Assembly: GCA_964504025.1 (NCBI GenBank)
Contig: CAZDCO010000037.1
Location: forward strand, 1-12,439
Direction: 5' to 3'
Origin: Scatosoma sp964504025
Lineage (GTDB): Bacteria; Bacillota; Clostridia; Christensenellales; Borkfalkiaceae
Length of the DNA stretch: 12,439 nt
In this document: piece after piece, positions 1-7,574 of the stretch
How positions within the stretch are numbered: position 1 is the first letter of the stretch
Layout of the letters: each line of letters opens with the position of its first letter
Translations under genes and position numbers: made by a program
Notes under the pieces: generated by a model
Told to the model about the DNA's origin: nothing
Databases searched by the model: none
The model's input: the letters and a program-made list of their open reading frames with translations, nothing else

Positions 1-760
1 CTTTATAAACATGGGATTTACCTGTCGAACGAGGTCCAAGTTCACAAAGATTGTAGTTATTCTCTACCAATGGAACAAGTCTTTCAATCAAATGCATCCT
101 TTCTCTTTCTTTCAATTGAGTAGGCTCCATTCCGATTGAACGAAGAATGATACTTTGCCATTCATCCTTTGTGAATTGCTTTCTTCCTTCAAATATCTCG
201 TCTATGCGGAGATTTGGCATTTGAATCGGCTTAATGCTGTTAACAATCAAAATGCCGTGATAATCCTTGTCTTTAGACTTTTTATTAACTTCTTTGACAG
301 CGTTTTCCATTTCAATATCGTTGTCATCAGGATCGAAATATGCAAGTTTAACGATACTCCAAATACCGCCATCGAGTAATTTTTGATTTTCTTTAACGAA
401 CTCTGACGAAATAGGAACATTCGTAAGTCCCAAATTCATCAAGCCAGCAAAACATAAACCTTTCTCAACATCAACCGTAACCGTTACTCTATCAATAACC
501 GTATAAGAACCCCTTTCGGTTATTTTGAACTTTACAGTTTCTGCCTCATCAGGTCTAACATAGTTTTCTGCAAGCACTTTTTTAACCTGCTTTACACCCT
601 CTTTGATGCCGTCTTCGTCATCCGTTGCACAGTACGAGCCAAGCAAGTATTCGAGAACATAAATAGGAACATTTATGCCCTCTTTAATTTTCTTTGATAA
701 GTCTTTCCTTACAACTCTACCAGCAAAGACTTCATTTAACTTTCTACCCAACTCTTCCAT
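1..760 (-). CDS. brxL: BrxL, Lon-like AAA+ protein of type I BREX (3' end cut by window edge)
   Basis: I translated the minus strand from the ATG at 760 and found 253 open codons running off the left edge, so only the N-terminal part is present. The protein begins MEELGRKLNEVFAGRVVRKD and contains VPIYVLEYLLGSYCA (residues 31-45), AENYVRPDEAE (64-74), GGIWSIVKLAYF (131-142), IQMPNLRIDEIFEGRKQF (179-196), LRSIGMEP (206-213) and VENNYNLCELGPRSTGKSH (232-250). The last holds a Walker A P-loop, GPRSTGKS (242-249). This pattern is recognisable as BrxL, whose full length is usually near 680 residues, so about two thirds lies outside the window. The family has an N-terminal DNA-binding region, an AAA+ core and a Lon-like C-terminal domain, and is needed for phage exclusion in several type I systems. 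The start is fixed by AAGGAG at 766-771, overlapping the pglZ stop. The intergenic gap is 9 bases. No frame break is seen in the visible part. Confidence 0.93.
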   Translation of the reverse strand, partial: MEELGRKLNEVFAGRVVRKDLSKKIKEGINVPIYVLEYLLGSYCATDDEDGIKEGVKQVKKVLAENYVRPDEAETVKFKITERGSYTVIDRVTVTVDVEKGLCFAGLMNLGLTNVPISSEFVKENQKLLDGGIWSIVKLAYFDPDDNDIEMENAVKEVNKKSKDKDYHGILIVNSIKPIQMPNLRIDEIFEGRKQFTKDEWQSIILRSIGMEPTQLKERERMHLIERLVPLVENNYNLCELGPRSTGKSHVYK

Positions 761-769
761 ATTTACTCC

Positions 770-3283
770 TTAAAATCCAAAGTCATCGGCAAATGCAATA
801 TCAATCATATACTCGTATCTAGCCTGCTCTGCATCGGTTTGTGCATCGTAAACTACCAAGTAATATTTTTCCATACTGTCATACTTGCCTGTTTTGAAAG
901 TAAACTTTTCTTTGAACGCCCTCTTTTCAGGTGCAAGATCCTTTTTACCTGCAACTATAATAACTTCATTCGATATACGGTTACCCTTTACATCCTCGAA
1001 ACAAAGTTTATAAACCGCTTGTTCTACACCTTCGCCAACTGGCTCTTGCTGTAAGAAGTCTATGTAAGTAATTAAGTTTGTAATTCTTCTTGACAAACTC
1101 ATCAATATTAAAGGTGCACTTATAACATCCTTTTTGTCTTTCGATGTTTTTATTGATAACACAGGAACTATCATTTCCTGCAAACTTGCTCCACCGTGAA
1201 CATAATTCATTCCACCACCTTGAACCTTGAAAATGTCAGTACCGTTTGGAATGGTTACATAAGTGTCTGCATTTTTTCCTAAAATCGACTTCATATCGAT
1301 TGTTTGAGAACCCTCGATGTTCATTGGCTCTCTTGAAATAATAAACCTACGATTTATTTGACTGTCCGCTACTTTACCGATTGATACTTTATCGAACTCA
1401 TGCAATGATTCTCTTTTATATATAAATCCGTGGTCAGCTGTCAAAATAAATTCGCTTGCCGAAATAAACCTTGATAACCTATTAACCAACTTTGCGATTT
1501 CGACCATACTGTCTTGGCAGGCATTAAACACCTCGTGTTCGCTCGCCTTTTTATCGCCTCTCGCATCAACCTGATTATGATAAATGTAAATAAGGTTTTT
1601 GCCTTGCAATTGCTTGTAATCTTCCTTTTTCATATTCAAGGCTTGATTAAATCCAAGACAAACTGCGTTCGGCTGATATTTTTGCAATATCGCTTGTCTT
1701 TGCTCGGTTGTTTCGGTCGGCATATCATCGACAAGAACACCAAAATCACTGTCGTACCTTATTGAACTGTTAGGTAATAGCGATGCCATTCCAAGTGCCG
1801 TATACGAAGGCATTGTGCTAACCATATAACTCATCGAAGTATCGGTTACGGTGTCCTTATGGACATACTTTGCGAATTCCTTTGCACACTCAAACCTGAA
1901 CGCATCCGATATGATTACAACAAGTCTCTTTTTATTTGCAATGTTTCTAACAAACTTGTTATAGAAACTCTTTTGAGTAGTAAGTTTGCCGTCCGAATAT
2001 ACCTTTTCGATTTCTCTACTCCACGCATTTGCCGACTGGGTCAAATAAGTGTTGGTGTACATATTCTCAACTAACTGCTTTACTTCTTCAAATCCCGAAT
2101 TGTCTTCGAGTGCGTTATAATGATAATAAAACTCTCTATATGCTCCATCGATTAAATAATCCTGCGAAATATAGTTCTTTACCATATCTTCGTATGTTTT
2201 GCCAGGCTTGTATTTCGATGCATCGTTTACCATATAGAATGCCGATTTAAGCAACTCATATTGATGTCTGTATGTGTCTCTATAATGCATTGCTAAACGA
2301 TTTTTACAAACTTCCCTGAAAGTATATCCGTTTATGCCTTGTGCCTTATTATCCGACAACAAAATTTCTTTCAACTTCTCAATGATCGCCTCGTCAAAAT
2401 CAGCAAAAGTATCGACATCAATAAACCTTTCGACATCGATTTTCTTCAATATTTCTTTCAATCTGATATTGCTTGAAACATGAGAAGCCAACCTGTCATA
2501 CGCAGTTGTGTACGACAAGTTGTTCATAAAGTTGCTTGCAAACGCATCGACATTGTTTTTCTTTGAAAGCACATACTTTTGCAATTGCAAAGGCAGATCC
2601 TGTCTAAAACCGTAATCGGTATGCGTAACTAAAATATTAATGGCAAATTTCTCAAGCGATGGCTCGTTTTCGTAATAACCGTAATAATCGTTACACTTTT
2701 CCCAGAACTTCTTTTCAATGTCATATTTAGCAAACTCGGCAAGATACTTATTGTTTTCTAAATCTCCGTCAACAAGTATAATTCTTACGATTTCATCAAA
2801 GCTTAATGTCCTTGCTTTGCAAATAACACTCATGATACCTGTTTCGATAACATCGGTGCTCCAGCTTTCAATATGTAAATCGTAAAACTTATTCGTTCTT
2901 TCATTCGAAGCAAAGAACTTTGAATAAGTGGATAGAATATTCCTGTACTTTGTAGGAATTCTCAAATCCGACATCATTATCGATTGCTTGTCGGCAAAAA
3001 ACTCTTTGCTATAACGAATGGTATCAATCAAGTGATTGCTTTCAATCGGTGGTTTAGCAAAAGGAGCATAAACCAAATAGTTGGTCGTTGTGTCCACCTT
3101 TTCAAAGAAATATTTAGTGTAAAAAGTGTTGTCTTTCTCTAAACGATACACTTGGGCATTTTCGAGTTTGATTAAATCGATATCATCCACAAACTGCCCT
3201 TTCTCGTCAAACCAAAAGACTAACTTTCTACTATCCGATTGAAATTCACTATTAAGTTTTGCCTCTATTTGCTTTAAATCCAT
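770..3283 (-). CDS. pglZ: PglZ, alkaline-phosphatase-superfamily protein of BREX
   Basis: This 837-residue protein has the length usual for type I PglZ. The N-terminus has the family pattern RKLVFWFDEKGQF (19-31), then NYLVYAPFAKPP (68-79) and YSKEFFADK (91-99). The C-terminal half carries the alkaline-phosphatase-like core: VVIISDAFRFE (455-465) with a likely metal-binding Asp460, STMPSYTALGMASLLP (489-504) where the nucleophile Thr/Ser is expected, IYIYHNQVDARGD (565-577), LTADHGF (614-620) with metal-ligand Asp/His, and GGGMNYVHGGASLQE (689-703). The metal-site motifs look intact, so the protein should be functional. PglZ is a core protein present across BREX subtypes and works with PglX; its exact reaction in defence is not settled. 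Its first 62 codons are duplicated exactly in the chimeric ORF upstream. The ATG lies one base after that ORF's TAA (TAAAATG), with a ribosome binding site inside the preceding codons, so translation is probably coupled. Confidence 0.97.
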   Translation of the reverse strand: MDLKQIEAKLNSEFQSDSRKLVFWFDEKGQFVDDIDLIKLENAQVYRLEKDNTFYTKYFFEKVDTTTNYLVYAPFAKPPIESNHLIDTIRYSKEFFADKQSIMMSDLRIPTKYRNILSTYSKFFASNERTNKFYDLHIESWSTDVIETGIMSVICKARTLSFDEIVRIILVDGDLENNKYLAEFAKYDIEKKFWEKCNDYYGYYENEPSLEKFAINILVTHTDYGFRQDLPLQLQKYVLSKKNNVDAFASNFMNNLSYTTAYDRLASHVSSNIRLKEILKKIDVERFIDVDTFADFDEAIIEKLKEILLSDNKAQGINGYTFREVCKNRLAMHYRDTYRHQYELLKSAFYMVNDASKYKPGKTYEDMVKNYISQDYLIDGAYREFYYHYNALEDNSGFEEVKQLVENMYTNTYLTQSANAWSREIEKVYSDGKLTTQKSFYNKFVRNIANKKRLVVIISDAFRFECAKEFAKYVHKDTVTDTSMSYMVSTMPSYTALGMASLLPNSSIRYDSDFGVLVDDMPTETTEQRQAILQKYQPNAVCLGFNQALNMKKEDYKQLQGKNLIYIYHNQVDARGDKKASEHEVFNACQDSMVEIAKLVNRLSRFISASEFILTADHGFIYKRESLHEFDKVSIGKVADSQINRRFIISREPMNIEGSQTIDMKSILGKNADTYVTIPNGTDIFKVQGGGMNYVHGGASLQEMIVPVLSIKTSKDKKDVISAPLILMSLSRRITNLITYIDFLQQEPVGEGVEQAVYKLCFEDVKGNRISNEVIIVAGKKDLAPEKRAFKEKFTFKTGKYDSMEKYYLVVYDAQTDAEQARYEYMIDIAFADDFGF

Positions 3284-3592
3284 TTTACTTCTTTCCTTTA
3301 TAAATATCTACCAGCAAGTTCTTTTTAACCGCTCTGTTATTGCTTATAACATCGATATTTTGGAACTTTTGATAGTTTACAACCACACCATCGTCCAAAT
3401 CGAGTGCGATTCTTTGAAGTGCTATGTGTCCTAACACTTCATCGTACTCTTTGGTCTCAAGCAGTTGTTTTGTTAATTTTTCCTTTTGCTTTCTTGCAAA
3501 AGCAACTTCACGAGCATCGGTGCTGTTATCAATAACATCCTGCATTCTTGCACTTTCGCTTTCATATACTCTTTGAACTTTGTGCAAGTACT
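3097..3592. repeat. Tandem direct repeat, copy B (period 496 bp), PglX 3' end plus PglZ 5' end
   Basis: This is the left copy of a direct tandem repeat; its partner is 3593-4088. Reading both copies side by side I see no mismatch. In minus-strand terms the unit holds the last 102 codons of pglX, the TAA, one spacer base, and the first 62 codons of pglZ. This copy contains the PglX-derived half of the chimeric ORF and the true start of pglZ. The unit boundary at its left end is position 3097, where the sequence leaves the repeat and continues as unique pglZ. Confidence 0.97.
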
Positions 3593-3779
3593 CCTTTTCA
3601 AAGAAATATTTAGTGTAAAAAGTGTTGTCTTTCTCTAAACGATACACTTGGGCATTTTCGAGTTTGATTAAATCGATATCATCCACAAACTGCCCTTTCT
3701 CGTCAAACCAAAAGACTAACTTTCTACTATCCGATTGAAATTCACTATTAAGTTTTGCCTCTATTTGCTTTAAATCCAT
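3285..3779 (-). CDS. Chimeric ORF: PglZ N-terminus (62 aa) fused to PglX C-terminus (102 aa), made by tandem duplication
   Basis: This 164-codon ORF is a hybrid with no independent family. Residues 1-62 (MDLKQIEAKL to KYFFEK) are identical to the start of PglZ. Residues 63-164 (EYLHKVQRVY to DIYKGKK) are identical to the end of PglX. The join is FFEK/EYLHKV, where intact PglZ has FFEKVDTTT and intact PglX has RAEYLHKV. It carries none of the catalytic motifs: the PglZ Asp460 and DHG regions and the PglX DPCCGSG and NPPY motifs are all absent. It starts one base after the pglX TAA and has the same AAAGGAAAG ribosome binding site as pglZ, so it could be translated. It is either a by-product of a recent duplication or an assembly artefact. 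If expressed and stable it might bind partners of PglX or PglZ, but that is speculation. The ORF itself is certain in this sequence; its being a real functional gene is doubtful. Confidence 0.6.
   Translation of the reverse strand: MDLKQIEAKLNSEFQSDSRKLVFWFDEKGQFVDDIDLIKLENAQVYRLEKDNTFYTKYFFEKEYLHKVQRVYESESARMQDVIDNSTDAREVAFARKQKEKLTKQLLETKEYDEVLGHIALQRIALDLDDGVVVNYQKFQNIDVISNNRAVKKNLLVDIYKGKK
3291..3299 (-). promoter_or_regulatory. Ribosome binding site of pglZ, inside the duplicated PglX-derived codons
   Basis: On the minus strand AAAGGAAAG lies in the last codons before the TAA and TAAAATG start, with GGA ten bases from the ATG at 3283. It lies within the PglX-derived tail, so the duplication copied it along with the coding sequence. 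It supports the chosen PglZ start. Confidence 0.7.
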
Positions 3780-4088
3780 TTTACTTCTTTCCTTTATAAA
3801 TATCTACCAGCAAGTTCTTTTTAACCGCTCTGTTATTGCTTATAACATCGATATTTTGGAACTTTTGATAGTTTACAACCACACCATCGTCCAAATCGAG
3901 TGCGATTCTTTGAAGTGCTATGTGTCCTAACACTTCATCGTACTCTTTGGTCTCAAGCAGTTGTTTTGTTAATTTTTCCTTTTGCTTTCTTGCAAAAGCA
4001 ACTTCACGAGCATCGGTGCTGTTATCAATAACATCCTGCATTCTTGCACTTTCGCTTTCATATACTCTTTGAACTTTGTGCAAGTACT
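3593..4088. repeat. Tandem direct repeat, copy A (period 496 bp), PglX 3' end plus PglZ 5' end
   Basis: This is the right copy of the tandem repeat, identical by eye to 3097-3592. It contains the genuine last 102 codons of pglX and the PglZ-derived half of the chimeric ORF. The right boundary is at 4088/4089, beyond which the sequence continues as unique pglX. At the internal junction near 3593 only one base (C on the plus strand) is shared by the two parental sequences, so there is essentially no homology at the breakpoint. Confidence 0.97.
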
Positions 4089-7000
4089 CTGCTCTCATTT
4101 TTGCAATTGTATTTTCGTCATAACGGTGCAAATATACAAGTGCTTTGAATCCGTTGTTTTTACCGCTGTCAAACAACCAATATATAGGTCTGTTGCTATA
4201 CTTCTGACAATGGTCTTTGAAGAAATCCTTAAGCATATAATTTCTTATAACTTCTCTCGGATTATCCCCTGCATTACCCAATGCATCGGCGATGAACTTT
4301 AAGTTCGCCTCAAGCGATTCTTCGCCATATACTTTCCTGATAAAATCTGCAATTCTTAAAACGATATCATCGTCAAAGTATTCATCGTCATTGATAGGCA
4401 AAATATTGTCTTTATCAGGAAGAACAGCATATTTATTATAATCTGCTATACCTTTAATTGCAGGCTGTTCGTTTGCAAAACTGCCTGATTCCAGTGCCAT
4501 TGTTTCGTATTCTTCATAATCGAAATCTCCGCCTGCATATACCAACCCTTCTTTATATGGCGAGTATCTACCAAACAAGCATCCGATTATATACGAAATC
4601 AAATCAACCACAACATCGTGCTTTGTCTTGACATAAATGTTGTTTCTCATATTTTCAGGCACTTCTTCTTTCGTGTCATAAATACGAGCAACTGTTATGT
4701 CTTTATCCTCGACATCAGGAGTTAATTCATCATTAAGCCCATAAATATCGATAAACAAACGATTCAATTCTTCCTCGTTATTCTTTAACTGGTCAAATCT
4801 CTCGTTAACCTGCTTTTTATATTCATTGTATAAGTCTTTTAACAATCCTTGTGCCGAAGCACCCTTTAACAACGGACTTCTTTCAAAATCCCAGCTTGTT
4901 TCGTTTGAATCCCAATCAAGTTTTGAGATTACAGTGTTGTCTCTTGCAATTCCTTCAATTGCTGGTTTCTTTTCAGTACTTATAACTATTGGAAGTCTCT
5001 GCAATATGCCGACTTCAAAATTTAATGTTTGCGATAATATTTGTGCAAGATAGTTTATTACATTCGAGTTTACTAATGCAAGGAAATAATCCTCGTTTTC
5101 ATTTAATCCAAATAATCCATATCCTGCACCTGATATTATTGTTCCTTCTGGAGCAACTCTTAACGACAACTGTTTCGTAGTTAATGCAGACCATGTTAAA
5201 CCTTTCCTAAAATAAAACTGCATATTTTGAGGACGAGCTTTCTGCTTACCATTGTCACATTTTAATTCTCTTATTTCAATACCATCATTGTACCAATATA
5301 CAACATCCGTATAGTTTCCATTCCATTTTCTAAACTCTCCACCGTTTACAATAGGAAACCATTTCTTTTTACTTTTCAGTGCTGATTCTCTGTTCGAATG
5401 ATTAAATCCAATTTGACCGAATGAAACTTCCGTCCAACTTTTAACATACTTTTCCGTGATCCCTGTTTTCAGTCCACATTTGGGAATAGCATAATTCTCT
5501 AAAGACTTTTGTTTATTAAACAACTCAACAACACCATCAGATGCCCAAAATGATATTGGCATACCTGAAATACCTGCATATATAGCCATATCCCTTGTAT
5601 ACCTATAACCACACTGAGGATTTTTGACTGCCTCTAATGTTTTAGGACCTTGAACTTCAGGTCCCTTAAACTGCTCCAACTTTACAAATTCGCAAGTTTC
5701 TTTTGTTTTAGAATTTCTAAAAGTAAAAGTGCAAATAGGAACAACTGCCTCTGCAAATCCACCATACTCTAACTGCACAAGCGATGTCAATGACTTATGA
5801 TTGATGATTCGTTTTCTTAATTCTTCATAACTTGAAATAAACATCCAAACATAAGGGCACATTATTCCCAAGTGTCCTTCGTTTGTTGCATAATCCATGT
5901 TTCTTTCTATAAACGCAGAGAAAAGGTCGGCTTTCGTATTTTCGTAAAACAACCTTAAAAACTCTTGCATTTTAGACGATAATTTTCCATTACCAGCATA
6001 AGGTGGATTTGTAACAACGATATCATATTTGTTACTCAAAATTTCCGCTTGCTTTAACAACGGAATTATGTATGATTCCAAGTTTTCACGAACAAGGTAA
6101 TCGTTAATATCCCCTACCAATCCTTCTGCGATATCGGTTAACTGTCTTGCAAGTTCTCTATACTCGGATGATTGATATTTGAAATCCTTAATCAAAGAAC
6201 CGTATAATTCGGCATCTTCAAATTTGCGGACGATTTCTTCAATCATATCATTTTCTTTGGATGAATGGTTTTTGCTAAAATACTCCTCGCAAAGTCTATA
6301 TCCGTCCGAATATTTGAACGCATTACTTTCCTTCATGTAAATTACATTAGGCAAGCCGTGTTGTTTTTTGAAATAACGCTTGTCATAACTTCTTGCTTTC
6401 ATTGAAATAGCAAACGAAGTCAATTGCATTGCTCGTTTGTCTACATCGATTCCGTAAAGGTTGTTTTCTACTATCAATGCAGGGATTTCGCTTGAAACAT
6501 AACCTTGCTCTTGGTACATTTTATAGAACAAGTCGAAAGCATAAACAAGAATATGACCACTGCCACAACAAGGGTCAATAAAAGTAATTTCTTCTAACCT
6601 TTTGTTTCTATATTGCTTATTGATTTCTTCTAATTGTTTTTTAACCGATTCTTCCTGCTCGGCAGGTTTCAAATAATACTCGCACTCTTTTGCTATAATC
6701 GTACCAGGATGCGATTCAATCCACATTTTGCCGAGTGTGTTATCGGTCATATACTTTACAATCCAGTCAGGTGTAAAGATTTGTGTTGCCGATGGCAAAG
6801 TGCTTTTTGTGATTTTAGTATTATTCTTTAATCCCTTAAAAACTTCTTCTTTCTTTTGTGCAATGTAATATTGGTACATCCAACCAATAATCTCGACTGC
6901 CTCTTTGAAATCGTCTTCGGATATACTATTTACCAATTGACGAACAATGCCCTGCTCATCGGTATAAGAAACCGAAAGCATAAGGTCGCAATAATCTGCT

Positions 7001-7563
7001 GTTTTTTCAAACAAGAACGGCAAAATATCGCCCAGTCTGTTGCATTGTTTGATAAACAAAAACTTAAACAAATCATCAGGCTTGTTCTTGCTTTTATATA
7101 ATTCTATTTTTTGAATATCGGCATCGGATAACTTCAAATCGGCATCGAAATAATGCGTAACAATATCAGGCTCTTTCTTGCCTGCTTGTTCGCTCGACAA
7201 AACCCTTATGCCTGCAGGAAGATATCCGTTGACTTCCATAAAACGAATAGCAATAATTCGGTTAAACCAAGTATATGCTATTTCTTCTACGGTGTCTTGG
7301 AATGCATCTTTAGGACTTTGCCCAGACTTAATTCTTTCGTTAATAACGGTTATCAACGAATGCCTTTTTGAGATTTCATCTCCTTGAATTGAAAAAGGAG
7401 TATTGCCACCAATGTCAAAATACTGAATATCGTTTGTCGACTGTGCAAGCGGACTTGCAATGCCGTTCTCACTGATACCCATCATATTTGCCTTTGTAGC
7501 AATTTCACTTGTTAATTTATACCTCGCCCTTACAGCAAAGTCTCTAATAGCATTTTTATCCAT
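3781..7563 (-). CDS. pglX: PglX, BREX class 1 N6-adenine DNA methyltransferase
   Basis: This 1260-residue protein matches the roughly 1200-residue length of BREX PglX. The N-terminal part has the family segment AYTWFNRIIAIRFMEVNGYL (96-115). A motif X-like FTPDWIVKYMTDNTLGKMW lies at 263-281. The SAM-binding motif I is FIDPCCGSGHILVYAFDLF (328-346), followed by NLYGIDVDKRAMQLTSFAI (368-386). The catalytic motif IV is VVTNPPY (516-522), typical of adenine-N6 enzymes. The region from about 560 to 900 should hold the target-recognition domain, and a basic, coiled-coil-like tail ends in DIYKGKK. Family members methylate the fifth A of a non-palindromic six-base site to mark self DNA; the site here cannot be read from sequence. 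The start is supported by GGAG six bases upstream of ATG 7563, 11 bases after brxC. No homopolymer tract or frame break suggesting phase-off status was seen. Its last 102 codons lie in the 496-base duplication, but the gene is complete. Confidence 0.97.
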   Translation of the reverse strand: MDKNAIRDFAVRARYKLTSEIATKANMMGISENGIASPLAQSTNDIQYFDIGGNTPFSIQGDEISKRHSLITVINERIKSGQSPKDAFQDTVEEIAYTWFNRIIAIRFMEVNGYLPAGIRVLSSEQAGKKEPDIVTHYFDADLKLSDADIQKIELYKSKNKPDDLFKFLFIKQCNRLGDILPFLFEKTADYCDLMLSVSYTDEQGIVRQLVNSISEDDFKEAVEIIGWMYQYYIAQKKEEVFKGLKNNTKITKSTLPSATQIFTPDWIVKYMTDNTLGKMWIESHPGTIIAKECEYYLKPAEQEESVKKQLEEINKQYRNKRLEEITFIDPCCGSGHILVYAFDLFYKMYQEQGYVSSEIPALIVENNLYGIDVDKRAMQLTSFAISMKARSYDKRYFKKQHGLPNVIYMKESNAFKYSDGYRLCEEYFSKNHSSKENDMIEEIVRKFEDAELYGSLIKDFKYQSSEYRELARQLTDIAEGLVGDINDYLVRENLESYIIPLLKQAEILSNKYDIVVTNPPYAGNGKLSSKMQEFLRLFYENTKADLFSAFIERNMDYATNEGHLGIMCPYVWMFISSYEELRKRIINHKSLTSLVQLEYGGFAEAVVPICTFTFRNSKTKETCEFVKLEQFKGPEVQGPKTLEAVKNPQCGYRYTRDMAIYAGISGMPISFWASDGVVELFNKQKSLENYAIPKCGLKTGITEKYVKSWTEVSFGQIGFNHSNRESALKSKKKWFPIVNGGEFRKWNGNYTDVVYWYNDGIEIRELKCDNGKQKARPQNMQFYFRKGLTWSALTTKQLSLRVAPEGTIISGAGYGLFGLNENEDYFLALVNSNVINYLAQILSQTLNFEVGILQRLPIVISTEKKPAIEGIARDNTVISKLDWDSNETSWDFERSPLLKGASAQGLLKDLYNEYKKQVNERFDQLKNNEEELNRLFIDIYGLNDELTPDVEDKDITVARIYDTKEEVPENMRNNIYVKTKHDVVVDLISYIIGCLFGRYSPYKEGLVYAGGDFDYEEYETMALESGSFANEQPAIKGIADYNKYAVLPDKDNILPINDDEYFDDDIVLRIADFIRKVYGEESLEANLKFIADALGNAGDNPREVIRNYMLKDFFKDHCQKYSNRPIYWLFDSGKNNGFKALVYLHRYDENTIAKMRAEYLHKVQRVYESESARMQDVIDNSTDAREVAFARKQKEKLTKQLLETKEYDEVLGHIALQRIALDLDDGVVVNYQKFQNIDVISNNRAVKKNLLVDIYKGKK
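3787..3795 (-). promoter_or_regulatory. Ribosome binding site of the chimeric ORF (original pglZ site)
   Basis: This is the second exact copy of the AAAGGAAAG motif, within the final codons of pglX and upstream of the ATG at 3779. Before the duplication this site would have served pglZ directly; now it drives the chimeric ORF. Confidence 0.65.
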
Positions 7564-7574
7564 TTATCTCTCCA

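Noticed and set aside
35..38. Ser in the BrxL P-loop (GPRSTGKS, where GPRGTGKS is common) as a defect
   Set aside because: The changed position is a variable x residue of the GxxxxGKS motif; the required Gly-Lys-Ser is intact.
242..250. Possible tRNA or RNA gene, CRISPR array or terminator anywhere in the window
   Set aside because: No regularly spaced repeats, cloverleaf signature or GC-rich hairpin followed by a T run was seen; almost all sequence is coding. The operon terminator would lie beyond the left edge.
155..379. Plus-strand ORF of 74 codons opposite the left-edge gene
   Set aside because: It lies antisense to brxL, whose minus-strand translation is open and matches the family throughout. 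The plus-strand product has no recognisable motif.
3285..3779. The 164-codon ORF as an independent accessory gene between pglX and pglZ
   Set aside because: Every residue is accounted for by PglZ 1-62 and PglX 1159-1260, so it is a duplication product and not an acquired gene.
3097..4088. The repeat as an insertion sequence or phase-variation switch
   Set aside because: There are no terminal inverted repeats, no transposase or recombinase and no target-site duplication. Both flanking genes stay intact with one or two copies, so copy change would not switch either gene off.
3982..4302. Plus-strand ORF of 106 codons
   Set aside because: It is antisense to the pglX 3' end. It is explained by the low stop frequency opposite an AT-rich coding gene, with no ribosome binding site or family match.
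3781..7563. Phase-variable homopolymer tract in pglX
   Set aside because: I looked for long G/C or A/T runs that could shift the frame and found only short ones; the reading frame is open over all 1260 codons.
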